Source: Sphaerisporangium melleum
Lineage (GTDB): Bacteria; Actinomycetota; Actinomycetes; Streptosporangiales; Streptosporangiaceae
Direction: 5' to 3'
Length of the DNA: 64,000 nt
NCBI RefSeq assembly: GCF_014646695.1
Contig: NZ_BMNT01000038.1
Coordinates: forward strand, 33,580-97,579
The translations under genes were made by a program, and so were the position numbers. Positions 15,551 through 25,692 of this stretch are shown here, piece after piece. The notes under the pieces are model-generated. The model made no database searches and was not told where the DNA came from. It was given only the letters and a program-made list of their open reading frames with translations. Every line of letters starts with the position of its first letter. The first letter of the stretch is position 1.

Positions 15551-18367
15551 ATGAGCGGCGTGCCTGCGCCAGCACTTATAGGTCGCGCCTCTGAGCTGCG
15601 GGCCTTATCGGAGGCGATCGTACGTCCGCCCGCGGTGGTGCTGGTGGAGGGCGAGGCCGGCATCGGCAAGACGCGCCTGGTCCGCGCCGCGCTCGGCCGC
15701 CTGCCGTCCGGTGACCGGGCCGTCCTGCTCGGCTACTGCCACCAGATCCGCGAGCCGTTCCCGTATGGGCCGGTGATCGAGGCGCTGCGCGACATCGCCG
15801 GGCGGCTGCCCGCGCCCGAGGCGCTCAACCCGGTCACCGGGGCCCTGCGCGACTACCTGCCCGAGCTGTCGGCCGCGCTGCCGCCGTCCCCGCCTCCGCT
15901 GGACGACCCGCGGGCCGAGCGGCACCGCGTGTTCCGCGCCATCCGCGCCCTGCTGGCCGCCGTCGCCCCGGCCGTCCTGGTCATCGAGGACCTGCACTGG
16001 GCCGACGACGGCACGCGTGACCTGCTGCGCTTCCTGGCCGACCAGCTGCCCACCGGCCTGGCGCTGGTGGCGACCTACCGGCGGGAGGACCAGGGCGCGG
16101 CCCGCTTCCCGCTCGGCCGCGCCTACCGGCACCACCCCGACACCACCAGCGTCGTCGTGTCGCTCGCCCCGCTGGACGTCTCCGGCGTCGCCAGCCTGGC
16201 CGGCGCGCTGCTCGACCGGCCGGACCTGTCGCCCGCGTTCGCCGAGCGGCTGCACGAGCGGACGGCGGGCATCCCGTTCGTCGTCGAGGAGGTCGTCCGG
16301 TCCCTGCCTGGCTCGCTGGAGCCCGACGCGCTCGACCGTGTCGGGGTGCCGCTGCTGCTGCGCGAGGCCATGGCCGAGCGGATGGCCGGGCTGACGTCGG
16401 CGGCCGTCGGCGCGGTCCACGCGGCGGCGCTGCTCCGGCTGCCCGCCGGTGAGCAGCTCATCACCGCGGTCGGCGGCACCGCCGCCGGGCTGGGCGAGGC
16501 GCTGCGGGCGGGCGTCCTGCACGAGCACGCCGACGGACGGTACGGCTTCCGCCACGCGCTCGCCCAGCAGGCGGTGTACGACGCGATCCCCGGCCCCGAC
16601 CGCCGCTCCGGGCACGAACGCGCGATGGCCGCCCTGCTGGCGATGGACTCCCCGCCCCTGGTGCAACTCGCCTTCCACGCGCGGCAGGCCGGCGACACCG
16701 AGGCGTGGCTGCGGCACGGCGCCGCCGCCGCCCAGCAGGCCGCGGCGCTCGGCGACACCGCGATGGCCGTCGAGGTCATCGAGGGCATGCTCGACGACCC
16801 CGGGCTGCCCGCCGCCGAGCGCGGCCCGCTCGCGCTGATGCTCGGCCGGTTCGCGGCGACCGGGCTGTCCCACCAGCGCGTGGTGCGCCTGCTGCGCCAC
16901 GTGCTGCGCGACGGCTTCCTGTCCAGCGACGAGCGCGCCGAGGCCCGGCTCAGCCTCGGCGTCGTGCTGTCCAACCAGGCCGGGGACACCGCCGCCGGCC
17001 GGCCGGAGATCATGGCCGCCTGCGCCGAGCTGAGCCACCGGCCCACGCTCGCCGCGCGCGGCTGGGCGAGCCTGGCCATGCCCGAGTGGGGTGTCGAGCC
17101 GCTGGCCAGGCACCTTGAGTGGATGGAACGCGCCGAGGCGCTGGTCGCCACCGCCGACAACCCCGAGCTGACCGCCGCCGTCCTGGTCAACCGGGCGTCG
17201 CTGGAGATGGCCATCGGCTCTCCCGGCGCGTTCGCGGTCGCGGCGACGCTGCCGTCCGGCGACCCGTCGACGGCGGTACGCCGCGAGGTCGCCCGGGCGT
17301 ACTCCAACCTGCACGACCTGGCGACCAGCCTCGGCCACTACGACGCCGCCGAGCGGTTCGCCCGGGAGGGGCGCAGGCTCGCGGCGGAGACCGGCGCGCA
17401 GTACCCCGCCTACCTGCTCGACGTCTCGACCATCCGCCGGGAGTGGCTGACCGGCCGGTGGGAGGGGCTGCGCGATCGGGCGGCGGCCCTCGGCGAGCTG
17501 GCCACCGAGACGCCGCTGATCGTCGTGGACGTGTGGCTGGTGCTCGGCTGGCTCGCCCTGGCGACGGGCGAGTGGGAGGAGGCCACCAAGCACTTCCTCG
17601 CCGCGGGTCTGGACGCGCCCGAGTCCCGGTACATCCCGATCGCGCTGGCCGCCGCCGGCGGCATGATCGAGCTGCACCTGGCGCGCGGCGAGCAGGCCCT
17701 CGCGCTGGCCGAGGCGGAACGGGCCGCCGGCCTGCTGCGCCGCAAGGGCGTGTGGGTGTGGGGCGCCTACCTGATGCCCTCCGCGGTCACCGCGTTCGCG
17801 TGGAGCGGCCGGATCGGCGCGGCGGCCGACCTGGTCGCCGAGTACGCCGACGGCATCGCCGGCCGGGTGGCGCCGACCGCCCACGCGGCGCTGGACGCCG
17901 CCCGCGGCGCGCTCGCCGCCGCCGAGCGCCGGCACGCCGAGGCGGCCGCGCACTACGGGCGGGCCCGGGACGCCTACGCCGTCATGCCGCAGCCCTACGC
18001 GGCGGCCCGCGCGGGCGAGGGAGAGGCGCGGGCCCGGCTCGCCCTGGGCGACGCGGGCGCCGCCGAGGTCTTCGCCCGGCTGGCTGAGCGGTTCGCCGAG
18101 CTCGGCGCCACGCACGACGCCGCCCGGTGCCGGCGCGTCCTGCGTGACATCGGCGTGGGCGTGCAGCTTCCCCGCCAGCGCAGGAACGGCACGAGCGCCC
18201 TGTCGCAGCGCGAACGCGAGGTCGCCCGGCTGGTCGCGCTGGGCCGCACCAACCGGGAGATCGCCGACGTGCTGTTCCTGTCCCGGCGGACCGTCGAGAG
18301 CCACGTGGCGACCGTGCTGCGCAAGCTCGGCGTCCGTTCCCGGACCGAGGTCACCCCGCCCGTCTGA
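15551..18367 (+). CDS. Large ATP-binding LuxR-family regulator (LAL type)
   Basis: 938 residues. N-terminal AAA/STAND ATPase: Walker A GEAGIGKTRL (about 32-42), Walker B VLVIEDLHWAD (about 140). A long helical TPR-like middle (about 400-860) follows, then a C-terminal LuxR HTH, LSQREREVARLVALGRTNRE with RRTVESHVATVLRKLG (about 875-935). These regulators sense a ligand through the middle region and activate transcription in an ATP-controlled way. ATG at 15551 is preferred because GGAG lies 6-7 nt upstream; the in-frame TTG at 15482 has no such site. Target genes are not evident; it is convergent with the M4 protease gene. Confidence 0.92.
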   Translation: MSGVPAPALIGRASELRALSEAIVRPPAVVLVEGEAGIGKTRLVRAALGRLPSGDRAVLLGYCHQIREPFPYGPVIEALRDIAGRLPAPEALNPVTGALRDYLPELSAALPPSPPPLDDPRAERHRVFRAIRALLAAVAPAVLVIEDLHWADDGTRDLLRFLADQLPTGLALVATYRREDQGAARFPLGRAYRHHPDTTSVVVSLAPLDVSGVASLAGALLDRPDLSPAFAERLHERTAGIPFVVEEVVRSLPGSLEPDALDRVGVPLLLREAMAERMAGLTSAAVGAVHAAALLRLPAGEQLITAVGGTAAGLGEALRAGVLHEHADGRYGFRHALAQQAVYDAIPGPDRRSGHERAMAALLAMDSPPLVQLAFHARQAGDTEAWLRHGAAAAQQAAALGDTAMAVEVIEGMLDDPGLPAAERGPLALMLGRFAATGLSHQRVVRLLRHVLRDGFLSSDERAEARLSLGVVLSNQAGDTAAGRPEIMAACAELSHRPTLAARGWASLAMPEWGVEPLARHLEWMERAEALVATADNPELTAAVLVNRASLEMAIGSPGAFAVAATLPSGDPSTAVRREVARAYSNLHDLATSLGHYDAAERFAREGRRLAAETGAQYPAYLLDVSTIRREWLTGRWEGLRDRAAALGELATETPLIVVDVWLVLGWLALATGEWEEATKHFLAAGLDAPESRYIPIALAAAGGMIELHLARGEQALALAEAERAAGLLRRKGVWVWGAYLMPSAVTAFAWSGRIGAAADLVAEYADGIAGRVAPTAHAALDAARGALAAAERRHAEAAAHYGRARDAYAVMPQPYAAARAGEGEARARLALGDAGAAEVFARLAERFAELGATHDAARCRRVLRDIGVGVQLPRQRRNGTSALSQREREVARLVALGRTNREIADVLFLSRRTVESHVATVLRKLGVRSRTEVTPPV

Positions 18368-18501
18368 CGCCGCTTCCCGACGGGACCCCTGCCCTCGCTC
18401 CCGGGCGGAGGCAGCCCTCTGTACGGGCCGCTCCTTGCGAGGTTCCGCCGTCCTCCCCGGCCGTTGGCGTCGTTGGCCTGGTCGCGGACCGGCATGGGGA
18501 A

Positions 18502-18531
18502 GCCCCCGGGACCAGGTGCGATCCCGGGGGC
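18502..18531. terminator. Bidirectional terminator between convergent genes
   Basis: A perfect 10-bp GC stem (18502-18511 with 18522-18531) around a 10-nt loop sits between the converging LuxR-type regulator and M4 protease genes. No long U-tract is present. Confidence 0.6.
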
Positions 18532-18546
18532 CGTCGGAGTGGCCGC

Positions 18547-20805
18547 CTAGACGGTGATGCTCCAGGAGTCGAGGTAGCCGGTGTCGAGCAGGTAGTTGTC
18601 CCTGACCTCCAGTACCCACTGGCCCGCGGCCGCCTGGCTCACCGCGACCGAGTAGGTGCGGGTGCCGAAGGAGGCGCAGCTCCCGCTGCCCGCGGTCTTC
18701 AGGGAGTACCAGGTGCCGTTCGGGCCCTGCAGCCGGATTCCCAGGTCGTACGCGCAGGGGTGGGAGATGGTCACGCTGACCGTGACCGGCGAGACGGCGT
18801 TCCCGCTGGCGGTCGAGGTGATCGGGCTGGTGACGATGGACCCGTCGTTGATGGTGACGTCGGTGCCGTTGGTGAAGGTGCGCTGGCCGCCGGTGCCGGT
18901 GACCGTCAGCGAGTAGGTCACCGTGTGCGTGGCGCCGCTGCCGGTGCCGGTGATCGTCACGCTGTAGGTGCCGGCCGGGGTCGAGGAGGTGGTGGAGACG
19001 GTCAGGGTGGAGGAGCCACCCGAGGTGACCGACGCCGGGCTGAAGCTCGCGGTCGCCCCCGACGGCAGGCCGGACGCGCTGAAGGTGACGGTCTGCGCGC
19101 TGCCCGCGATGGTCGCGGTGCTCAGCGTGGTGGTGGCCGCCGAGCCCGGGGCCACCGAGCCGGAGGTCGGGCTGAGCGCCATCGAGAAGTCGTTGCTGGA
19201 GGAGGGGCTACAGGTCGGCTCGCCGGACTGCGCCGGGACCGAGATCGCGTTCCACGCCGCCTTGGTGGTCGCGCACTCGGGGCTGGTCGCGCCGTACAGC
19301 TCGACCGCCGCCTGCAGCGAGGCCAGCCGGATGTTGGCGTACCGCCAGGACGAGGTCTTGCGCTGCAGCGCGCCCATGTAGATCTTGCCGGCCTTCTGGA
19401 TGCCGATGCCGGTCACCGACGAGGGGCCGCCGGAGCAGATCGGGCTGTTGGGCTTGCCGCCGCCCGGTGCGCTGCCCTCGGCCAGCAGGTAGAACCAGTG
19501 GTTCAGCGGGCCGGCCGCGGCGTGGACCTCGGTGCTCGAGATGGAGGAGGACCAGCAGTTGGGGTCACCGGCGAGCGACGGCTGGTACATGTACCGGATC
19601 GGCCCGTCGCCGACCAGGTCGACCTCCTCGCCGACCTGGTAGTCCGGCGGGTCGTTGGGGTTGTTGGCGTACGCCTCGGTGAGCGCGCCGAAGATGTCGC
19701 CGGTGCTCTCGTTGATGCCGCCGTTCTCGTTGCCGGAGCCGGCGCCGCCGGGCGTGGTCTGGAAGATCGCGTGACCGAACTCGTGCGCCACGACGTCGAT
19801 CGGGGTGGCCTGGCGGGCGTTGTCCTGCGAGTGGCCGAAGTTGGTGTAGCTGCCGTTCCAGTAGGCGTTGACGTCGTTCAGGCCCACCCGGACCGGATAG
19901 CCGCCGCCGCTGCCGTTGACACCGTTGCGCCCGAGCCAGGCGCTCAGCATGTCCCATTCCTTCTGCGCGCCGTAGAGGGCGTCCACGCAGGCGGTCTCCA
20001 GGTTGGTACCCGAGCCGGTGCCCCAGGCGTCGTCGGTTCCGGTGTACGCCGAGCCGTTCTGCCCGCCACAGCGCAGGCCGCTGCGGGTGGAGTCGGTCAT
20101 CGAGTACGAGCTGCCCGAGCCGCTGGTGTTGATGGTGACGGCGCCGTAGTAGTAGCCGGTGCCGGTGCCCGCGCGCACCTCGTCGTAGGCGTCGGCGATC
20201 TTGCCGGTCGCCGCGTCGACGAAGACGTGCTGCTTGCTGGGCTTGCCCGCGGCGATGCCGGAGACCAGCGCCTCCCAGGTCAGCCGGGGCTGCTGGCCCC
20301 AGGCCAGCACCACCAGGCGCGGGGCGGCGGAGTCGTCCACCCGGTCCAGCACGGTCTTGGCCGTCGCGGTGGCGGTGTCGGCGGTGACCGACGGAGTCGT
20401 CTTCAGCCCGAACGGCAGGGCGGCGGAGGCGGCGGCCGTGTCGCGCACCTTGCCGTTGCCGTCGGCGATCACGACGGCGTCGCCGCCGACGACCGGAAGG
20501 CCCTTGTAGCTGCGCTCGTAGCTGACGGAGTACAGGCCTCCGGCGCCGGGGGTCACGGCCGTCCGCTTGTACACCTCGTTGACGCTCACCCGCAGGTCGT
20601 CCAGGCCGCTGGCGATGGCCTGGTCGGCGGCGCCGGCGGCGCGCTGCGCGGGGTCGGAGAGGGCCGCGGCGCGTTCGGAGGCGGTGACGGAACCGACCAG
20701 TTCCTTGCCGCCGGGCGGAGGCTTGGCGCCCGCGGGGGTGGAGGGCGCCATCATGGCGACGACGGCCAGTCCGGCCGTTGCGGCCAGTAGAGCTCTGCGC
20801 CTCAT
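18547..20805 (-). CDS. Secreted M4 (thermolysin-like) metalloprotease with Ig-like and P domains
   Basis: 752 residues. Signal peptide (about 1-28, ending AGA), FTP/PepSY propeptide (about 50-200), and M4 catalytic domain with HEFGH zinc motif (about residue 338) and downstream GGINESTGD (third ligand Glu, about 363). Further on are an Ig-like NEW3-type module (about 545-635) and a C-terminal P/Homo-B domain (about 640-750; CAYDLGIRLQGPNGTWY, GQWVLEVRDNY, YLDSWSITV). It is an extracellular neutral protease, self-processed by its propeptide. The ATG follows AAAGGAACATCGCGC. Expression may be controlled from the 470-bp upstream region, which carries repeats. Confidence 0.95.
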   Translation of the reverse strand: MRRRALLAATAGLAVVAMMAPSTPAGAKPPPGGKELVGSVTASERAAALSDPAQRAAGAADQAIASGLDDLRVSVNEVYKRTAVTPGAGGLYSVSYERSYKGLPVVGGDAVVIADGNGKVRDTAAASAALPFGLKTTPSVTADTATATAKTVLDRVDDSAAPRLVVLAWGQQPRLTWEALVSGIAAGKPSKQHVFVDAATGKIADAYDEVRAGTGTGYYYGAVTINTSGSGSSYSMTDSTRSGLRCGGQNGSAYTGTDDAWGTGSGTNLETACVDALYGAQKEWDMLSAWLGRNGVNGSGGGYPVRVGLNDVNAYWNGSYTNFGHSQDNARQATPIDVVAHEFGHAIFQTTPGGAGSGNENGGINESTGDIFGALTEAYANNPNDPPDYQVGEEVDLVGDGPIRYMYQPSLAGDPNCWSSSISSTEVHAAAGPLNHWFYLLAEGSAPGGGKPNSPICSGGPSSVTGIGIQKAGKIYMGALQRKTSSWRYANIRLASLQAAVELYGATSPECATTKAAWNAISVPAQSGEPTCSPSSSNDFSMALSPTSGSVAPGSAATTTLSTATIAGSAQTVTFSASGLPSGATASFSPASVTSGGSSTLTVSTTSSTPAGTYSVTITGTGSGATHTVTYSLTVTGTGGQRTFTNGTDVTINDGSIVTSPITSTASGNAVSPVTVSVTISHPCAYDLGIRLQGPNGTWYSLKTAGSGSCASFGTRTYSVAVSQAAAGQWVLEVRDNYLLDTGYLDSWSITV

Positions 20806-21275
20806 GCGCGATGTTCCTTTCTCTGCCTCCCACCAGCCCGCGCCCGCAGGTTAGCGGGGTACGCGGGACGCACGCGGCAGGGAGGCACCCGGCGGCGTGG
20901 CGGCGGTGGGATCGGGGGGTGATGAGAGAAATGGGGGGTGATGGGAGCGGGCCCGGCGGATGAGGTGATGCGAGCGGGGGGTGTGCCGCCTCATCCGCCG
21001 GAGACTTCTCCCACGGCGGTAGGGGCGGCTAGGGCGGGAGTGCGGGGGATGTCACGTCGCGGCGCTCCTGTTCTCGCGTTCCCGGGCAGGGTGCGAACCT
21101 GCTTGGCCGAGACGCTAGGTGCGCGTGGCGGAGTTGAACATCCGTAAGGACATCCGTAGATGTACGGAAAAATCGGCTTATCTAGGGATGGCTGATGTCG
21201 AAACCGCAGGTGAACGCCCCCGCCCGGCATACCGAGACGGGGGCGCCCGAGAGTGGCCGGTTCAGCGGGGACCGG
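20806..21275. other. 470-bp intergenic region upstream of the M4 protease
   Basis: No convincing gene: the short frames in it lack ribosome binding sites and codon bias. It holds a -10-like TAACCT for the protease on the minus strand (near 20850) and the repeat cluster at 21138-21168. Confidence 0.5.
21138..21168. repeat. Direct and inverted repeat cluster, operator-like
   Basis: ACATCCGTA occurs twice, 12 bp apart (21138-21146, 21150-21158). The second copy forms TCCGTA-GATG-TACGGA (21153-21168), a 6-bp inverted repeat with a 4-bp spacer. Such geometry fits a dimeric regulator; the target gene is not certain. Confidence 0.4.
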
Positions 21276-22253
21276 TCATCCGCGGCCGTGCGGAGCGTCC
21301 CAGTCGAGCAGCGGCCCTGCCGGCACGATGCGCGACGGGTTCAACTGCGGGTGTGTCGTGTAGTAGTGCCGCTTGATGTGGTCGAAGTCGGTCGTCCCGC
21401 CGAACGCCGGGTGCTGGTAGAGGTCTCTGGCGTACGCCCACAGGTTGGGATGGTCGGCCAGCCGTCGCAGGTTGGCCTTGAAGTGCGTGACGTACACCGC
21501 GTCGAAGCGCACCAGCGTCACCCACAGCCGTACGTCCGCTTCGGTCGGCCGGTCCCCGAACAGGTAGCGGCCGGCGCCGAGGCGCTCCTCCAGCTCGTCC
21601 AGCATCGCGAACAGCGCGCGCACCGCCTCGTCGTAGGCCTGCTGGCCGGTGGCGAAGCCGCAGCGGTACACCCCGTTGTTGACCGCGGCGTACACCCGGT
21701 CGTTCAGCGCGTCGATCTCGGGCCGCAGGCCGGCCGGGTAGAGATCGATGTCATCGCGCGCCCACTGTCCGAACTGCGTCCCGAGGTCGATGGAGATGTC
21801 GGGGAAGTTGTTGCTCACGATGCCGCCGGTGCGACGGTCCCACAGCACCGGCACCGACACGTGGCCGTCGTACCCGGGTTCACTCGCCTCGTAGGCCTCG
21901 CGCAGCAGCGTGAAGCCGTTCACCGGGTCGGCGGTGTGCCCCGGGCCCTCACGGAACGCCCAGCCGCGCCCGTCGCGCACCGGGTCCAGCACGGACATCG
22001 ACACGACGTCCTCCAGTCCCTTCAGGGCCCGGACGATGACCGAACGGTGCGCCCACGGGCAGGCCAGCGAGACGTACAGGTGGTAGCGGCCCGGCTCGGC
22101 CGGGTAGCCGCTGCTCCCGTCCGCGGTGATCCGGCCGCGGAAGCCGTACGGCGGACGGGTGAACGCGCCCTTGGTGTCATTGGAGTTCTTGATGCCGTAG
22201 TCCCCGTGGACGGCGAAGTCCACCGGGCTCGCGACGGCGGCGGTACCGGTCAA
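21276..22253 (-). CDS. Glutathionyl-hydroquinone reductase-like (Xi-class GST) protein
   Basis: 325 residues with the ECM4/YqjG (Xi-class glutathione transferase) layout: thioredoxin-fold N-terminal half with catalytic Cys in LACPWAHR (Cys about 65), VPVLWDRRTGGIVSNNF substrate loop, and an all-helical C-terminal half with LWVTLVRFDAVYVTHFK. Known family members reductively remove a thiol from glutathionyl-quinones. Actinomycetes make mycothiol rather than glutathione, so the natural cofactor here is probably mycothiol (inference). The start appears to be TTG after GGGAGGGATC. Confidence 0.92.
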   Translation of the reverse strand: MTGTAAVASPVDFAVHGDYGIKNSNDTKGAFTRPPYGFRGRITADGSSGYPAEPGRYHLYVSLACPWAHRSVIVRALKGLEDVVSMSVLDPVRDGRGWAFREGPGHTADPVNGFTLLREAYEASEPGYDGHVSVPVLWDRRTGGIVSNNFPDISIDLGTQFGQWARDDIDLYPAGLRPEIDALNDRVYAAVNNGVYRCGFATGQQAYDEAVRALFAMLDELEERLGAGRYLFGDRPTEADVRLWVTLVRFDAVYVTHFKANLRRLADHPNLWAYARDLYQHPAFGGTTDFDHIKRHYYTTHPQLNPSRIVPAGPLLDWDAPHGRG

Positions 22254-22461
22254 CGTTGTGATCCCTCCCGGCCGGAAATCCCTTGTCCCGCCAGGACTAC
22301 CCCATCCTCACGCCACCTGTGGCTCCGGCTCCGGCGTGGTGTTCCGCCGCCGGGCAAGTGCAGCGCTAACGTGATTTGTCGCCCGCGATCCGCACGTCCC
22401 GGGGCACCGTACCGGTCGAGTCGGCACGATCTATCCCTGTGGTCTGGTGGAATAGCGTGCT

Positions 22462-25400
22462 GTGAGTGGTCAGGCCTACCGTCTGGTGCGACGGGGAAGC
22501 GCGGGGCAGGCGATGCCCCCTGTTCTGGACGAGCACCAGCGGGCGGTCGTCCGCCACGAGGGCGGCCCGCTGCTCGTGCTCGCGGGCCCCGGCACCGGCA
22601 AGACCACCACGATCGTCGAGAGCGTCGTCGACCGCGTCGAGCGCCGCGGCACCGACCCCGAGCGGGTGCTCGTGCTGACCTTCAGCCGCAAGGCGGCCGA
22701 AGAGCTGCGCGAGCGTATCACCGCCCGCATGCGCCGCACCACGCGCACTCCGCTCGCGCTCACCTTCCACAGCTACGCCTACGCCCTGCTGCGCCGCGAG
22801 GCCGTGCTGGCCGGCGAACCACCGCCGCGCCTGCTGACCGGCCCCGAGCAGCTCCTGGAGATCCGGCGGCTGCTGCACGGCGAGCTGGAGGACGGCGCCG
22901 CGCACTGGCCGTCCGGCATGCGAGAGGCGCTGAAGACCCGCGGGTTCGCCGAGGAGCTGCGCGACTTCCTGGCCCGGGCCGCCGAGCGCGGCCTGGACGG
23001 AGACGACCTGGTCGTCCTCGGCCGCGAGCAAGGCCGGGCCGACTGGGTGGCCGCGGGCCGGTTCGCCCACCGGTACGCCGACCGCTTCGACCTCGACCCG
23101 ACCCCCTCGCTGGACTACGCCGAGCTGATCCGCGCCGCCGCCGGCCTGCTCGACGACGCCGGGGTGCGCGAGCGCGAGCGCGCCGCCTACGACGTCGTCT
23201 TCGTGGACGAGTACCAGGACACCGACCCGGCGCAGGAGGTCCTGCTGCGCCGGCTCGCAGGCGACGGCCGCGACCTGATCGCCGTCGGCGACCCCGACCA
23301 GTCGATCTACGGGTTCCGCGGCGCCGACGTGCGCGGCATCCTGGCGTTCCCGCACCGCTTCCCCACGGCGGACGGCCGCGAGGCGCCGGTGATCGCGCTG
23401 CGGGTGTGCCGCAGGAGCGGCGGCGAGCTGCTGGCGGCCTCCCGCCGGGTCGCCGCCCGCCTGCCCGCCGCGCCCGCGGTCCCCGGTGCCGCAGGGACGC
23501 CCACGGCCGGCCGGGCCCGCGGCGGCCACCGCGACCTGATCGCCACCGAGGACGCGGACCCGGGCCAGGTGCGAGTGCTGCTCGCCGACAGCGAGAGCCA
23601 GGAGGCCGCGGTGGTGGCCGACACGCTGCGCCGCGCGCACCTGCTCGACGGGGTGCCCTGGGGACGCATGGCCGTCCTGGTGCGGTCGGCGAGCCGCCAG
23701 GTGCCGATGCTGCGCCGCGCCCTGCTCACCGCCGGGGTGCCCGTCGTGGTCGCCGGCGACGAGGTGCCCCTGGTGCGGGAGCCGGGGGTGCGGCCGCTGA
23801 TCGACGTGCTGCGCGTCGCGCTCCGGCCGCGGACCCTGGACGTCGCCACGGTGGAGGACCTGCTGACCGGGCCGGTCGGCGGCACCGACCCGATCGGGGT
23901 GCGGCGGCTGCGCCGCGCGCTGCGCGCCGCCGAGCTCGCCGCGACGGCCGAGAGCGAAGGGATGCCGTCCGCGCCCGCCCGCTCGTCCGACGAGCTGCTG
24001 CTGGCCGCGGTGCGCGACGCCCGCGAGCTGGTCCCGGTCGAGGAGCACGTGGCCGCGCCCGCCGCGCGGGTCGCCCGGCTGATCGGCGTCGCCCGCGAGG
24101 CCGCCGAGCGGGGCGACACCGCCGAGGAGGCCCTGTGGGCGGTCTGGCAGGCGTCCGGCCTCGCCGACGCCTGGACCGAGACGAGCCTGGCCGGCGGCGC
24201 GCGCGGCGCCCAGGCCGACCGTGACCTCGACGCCGTGGTGGCGCTGTTCGACCACGCCGCGCGCTTCGTCGACCGCCTGCCGCACGCCGGCCCGCAGGTC
24301 TTCCTGGACGACCTGTCCTCCCAGGAGATCGCGGGCAGCACCCTGGCCGAGCACGCGCCGCACGGCGACGCGGTGCGCATCCTCACCGCCCACCGCTCCA
24401 AGGGCCTCGAATGGGACGTCGTGGTGGTCGCGGGCGTGCAGGAAGGCGTCTGGCCCGACCTGCGGCTGCGCGGGTCGCTGCTCGGCGTGCAGGAGATGGT
24501 CGAGCTGGCCGAGGGCTCGGCGCTCGACGGCGCGGACGCCGCAGGAGCCGCCCTGGCCGGCAAGCTGCTCGCCGAGGAGCGGCGGCTGTTCTACGTGGCG
24601 GCCACCCGCGCCCGCCGCCGGCTGGTCGTCACCGCGGTCGGCGGCGAGGACACCGACGAGCGTCCCTCGCGGTTCCTGGCCGAGTTGGCGCCCGGCGCGG
24701 TCGAGGAGGCCGCCGTCGACGACCGTGCCCGCTGGCTGAGCATGTCCGCGCTGGTCGCCGACCTGCGGGCCGCCGTGTGCGACACGGCGCGGCCCGAGCC
24801 GATGCGCCAGGCTGCCGCGGCGCACCTGGCCCGGCTGGCCCGGGCCGGCGTCTCCGGGGCCCACCCCGACGAGTGGTACGCGCTCACGCCGCTGTCCGAC
24901 GACCGCCCGCTGAGCTGGCCTTCCGGCATCGTCCGGGTCTCCCCGTCCGCGGTGGAGAGCTTCACCAAGTGCGGGCTGCGCTGGCTGCTGGAGACCGCCG
25001 TGGGCGCCTCGGGCACCGACATGTCCCGCAGCCTCGGCAGCGTCATCCACGCCATCGCCGTCCTGGCCGCCGCCGGGCAGGAGGGGGACACCCTCGGCAA
25101 ACGGCTCGACGAGATCTGGGACGGCCTCGACTTCGGCGGCGTATGGTTCAACCGCAAGCAACGCCGGGTCGCCGAGCAGATGGTCGCCCGCTTCCTCGCC
25201 TGGCACGAGGGCAACCCGCGCGAGCTGATCGCCGTCGAGGAGGCCTTCACCGCCAAGCTGTCGGACGGGGTGGAGATCCGCGGCCGGGTCGACCGGGTGG
25301 AGCGGGACGACCAGGGGCGTGCCGTGATCATCGACATCAAGACCGGCGGGACCAAGCCGTCCGACCCGGAGATCGACCGCCACCCCCAGCTCGGCGTCTA

Positions 25401-25692
25401 CCAGCTCGCCACCCTGCTCGGCGCGTTCGAGCGCCACGACGTGCGCGACCCCGGCGGCGCCGCGCTCGTCCAGGTCGGCAAGGCCGCGGGCAAGGACGCC
25501 AAGAAGGCCAAGGAGCAGGCCCAGGGCGCCCTCGGCGACGACCCCGACCCCGAGTGGGCGCGCAGCCTGGTCACCACGGTCGCGACCGGCATGGCCTCGG
25601 GCGTGTTCACCGCCCAGGTCAACGACGGCTGCCGCACCTGCGCCGCCAAGGCGAGCTGCCCGGTCAACGACGGCGGAGGCCAGGTGTGCTGA
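22462..25692 (+). CDS. adnA: AdnA-like UvrD-type helicase/nuclease subunit with Fe-S nuclease
   Basis: 1076 residues: an SF1A motor (Walker A AGPGTGKTTT about 41-50, VDEYQDTDPAQ about 247, GDPDQSIYGFRG, AHRSKGLEWD, YVAATRARRRL) and a C-terminal RecB/PD-(D/E)XK nuclease (GRVDRVER, IIDIKTGG about 950). A Cys near 838 plus a CxxC-x5-C cluster (GCRTCAAKASC about 1055) match the AddB-type 4Fe-4S pattern around the nuclease. With the next gene it should form the AdnAB heterodimer, which resects double-strand breaks for RecA loading in actinobacteria. The GTG at 22462 lacks a clear ribosome binding site; ATG at 22513 is possible. Confidence 0.93.
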   Translation: MSGQAYRLVRRGSAGQAMPPVLDEHQRAVVRHEGGPLLVLAGPGTGKTTTIVESVVDRVERRGTDPERVLVLTFSRKAAEELRERITARMRRTTRTPLALTFHSYAYALLRREAVLAGEPPPRLLTGPEQLLEIRRLLHGELEDGAAHWPSGMREALKTRGFAEELRDFLARAAERGLDGDDLVVLGREQGRADWVAAGRFAHRYADRFDLDPTPSLDYAELIRAAAGLLDDAGVRERERAAYDVVFVDEYQDTDPAQEVLLRRLAGDGRDLIAVGDPDQSIYGFRGADVRGILAFPHRFPTADGREAPVIALRVCRRSGGELLAASRRVAARLPAAPAVPGAAGTPTAGRARGGHRDLIATEDADPGQVRVLLADSESQEAAVVADTLRRAHLLDGVPWGRMAVLVRSASRQVPMLRRALLTAGVPVVVAGDEVPLVREPGVRPLIDVLRVALRPRTLDVATVEDLLTGPVGGTDPIGVRRLRRALRAAELAATAESEGMPSAPARSSDELLLAAVRDARELVPVEEHVAAPAARVARLIGVAREAAERGDTAEEALWAVWQASGLADAWTETSLAGGARGAQADRDLDAVVALFDHAARFVDRLPHAGPQVFLDDLSSQEIAGSTLAEHAPHGDAVRILTAHRSKGLEWDVVVVAGVQEGVWPDLRLRGSLLGVQEMVELAEGSALDGADAAGAALAGKLLAEERRLFYVAATRARRRLVVTAVGGEDTDERPSRFLAELAPGAVEEAAVDDRARWLSMSALVADLRAAVCDTARPEPMRQAAAAHLARLARAGVSGAHPDEWYALTPLSDDRPLSWPSGIVRVSPSAVESFTKCGLRWLLETAVGASGTDMSRSLGSVIHAIAVLAAAGQEGDTLGKRLDEIWDGLDFGGVWFNRKQRRVAEQMVARFLAWHEGNPRELIAVEEAFTAKLSDGVEIRGRVDRVERDDQGRAVIIDIKTGGTKPSDPEIDRHPQLGVYQLATLLGAFERHDVRDPGGAALVQVGKAAGKDAKKAKEQAQGALGDDPDPEWARSLVTTVATGMASGVFTAQVNDGCRTCAAKASCPVNDGGGQVC

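Noticed and set aside
15605..18619. 1004-codon frame antisense to the LuxR-type regulator
   Set aside because: Shadow frame; the sense strand has Walker and HTH motifs in place.
18760..20790. 676-codon frame antisense to the M4 protease
   Set aside because: No domain and biased composition; the opposite strand encodes a complete, recognisable protease.
20991..21230. Short minus-strand frame in the M4 upstream gap
   Set aside because: No ribosome binding site and Pro/Arg-rich composition; covers repeats that look regulatory.
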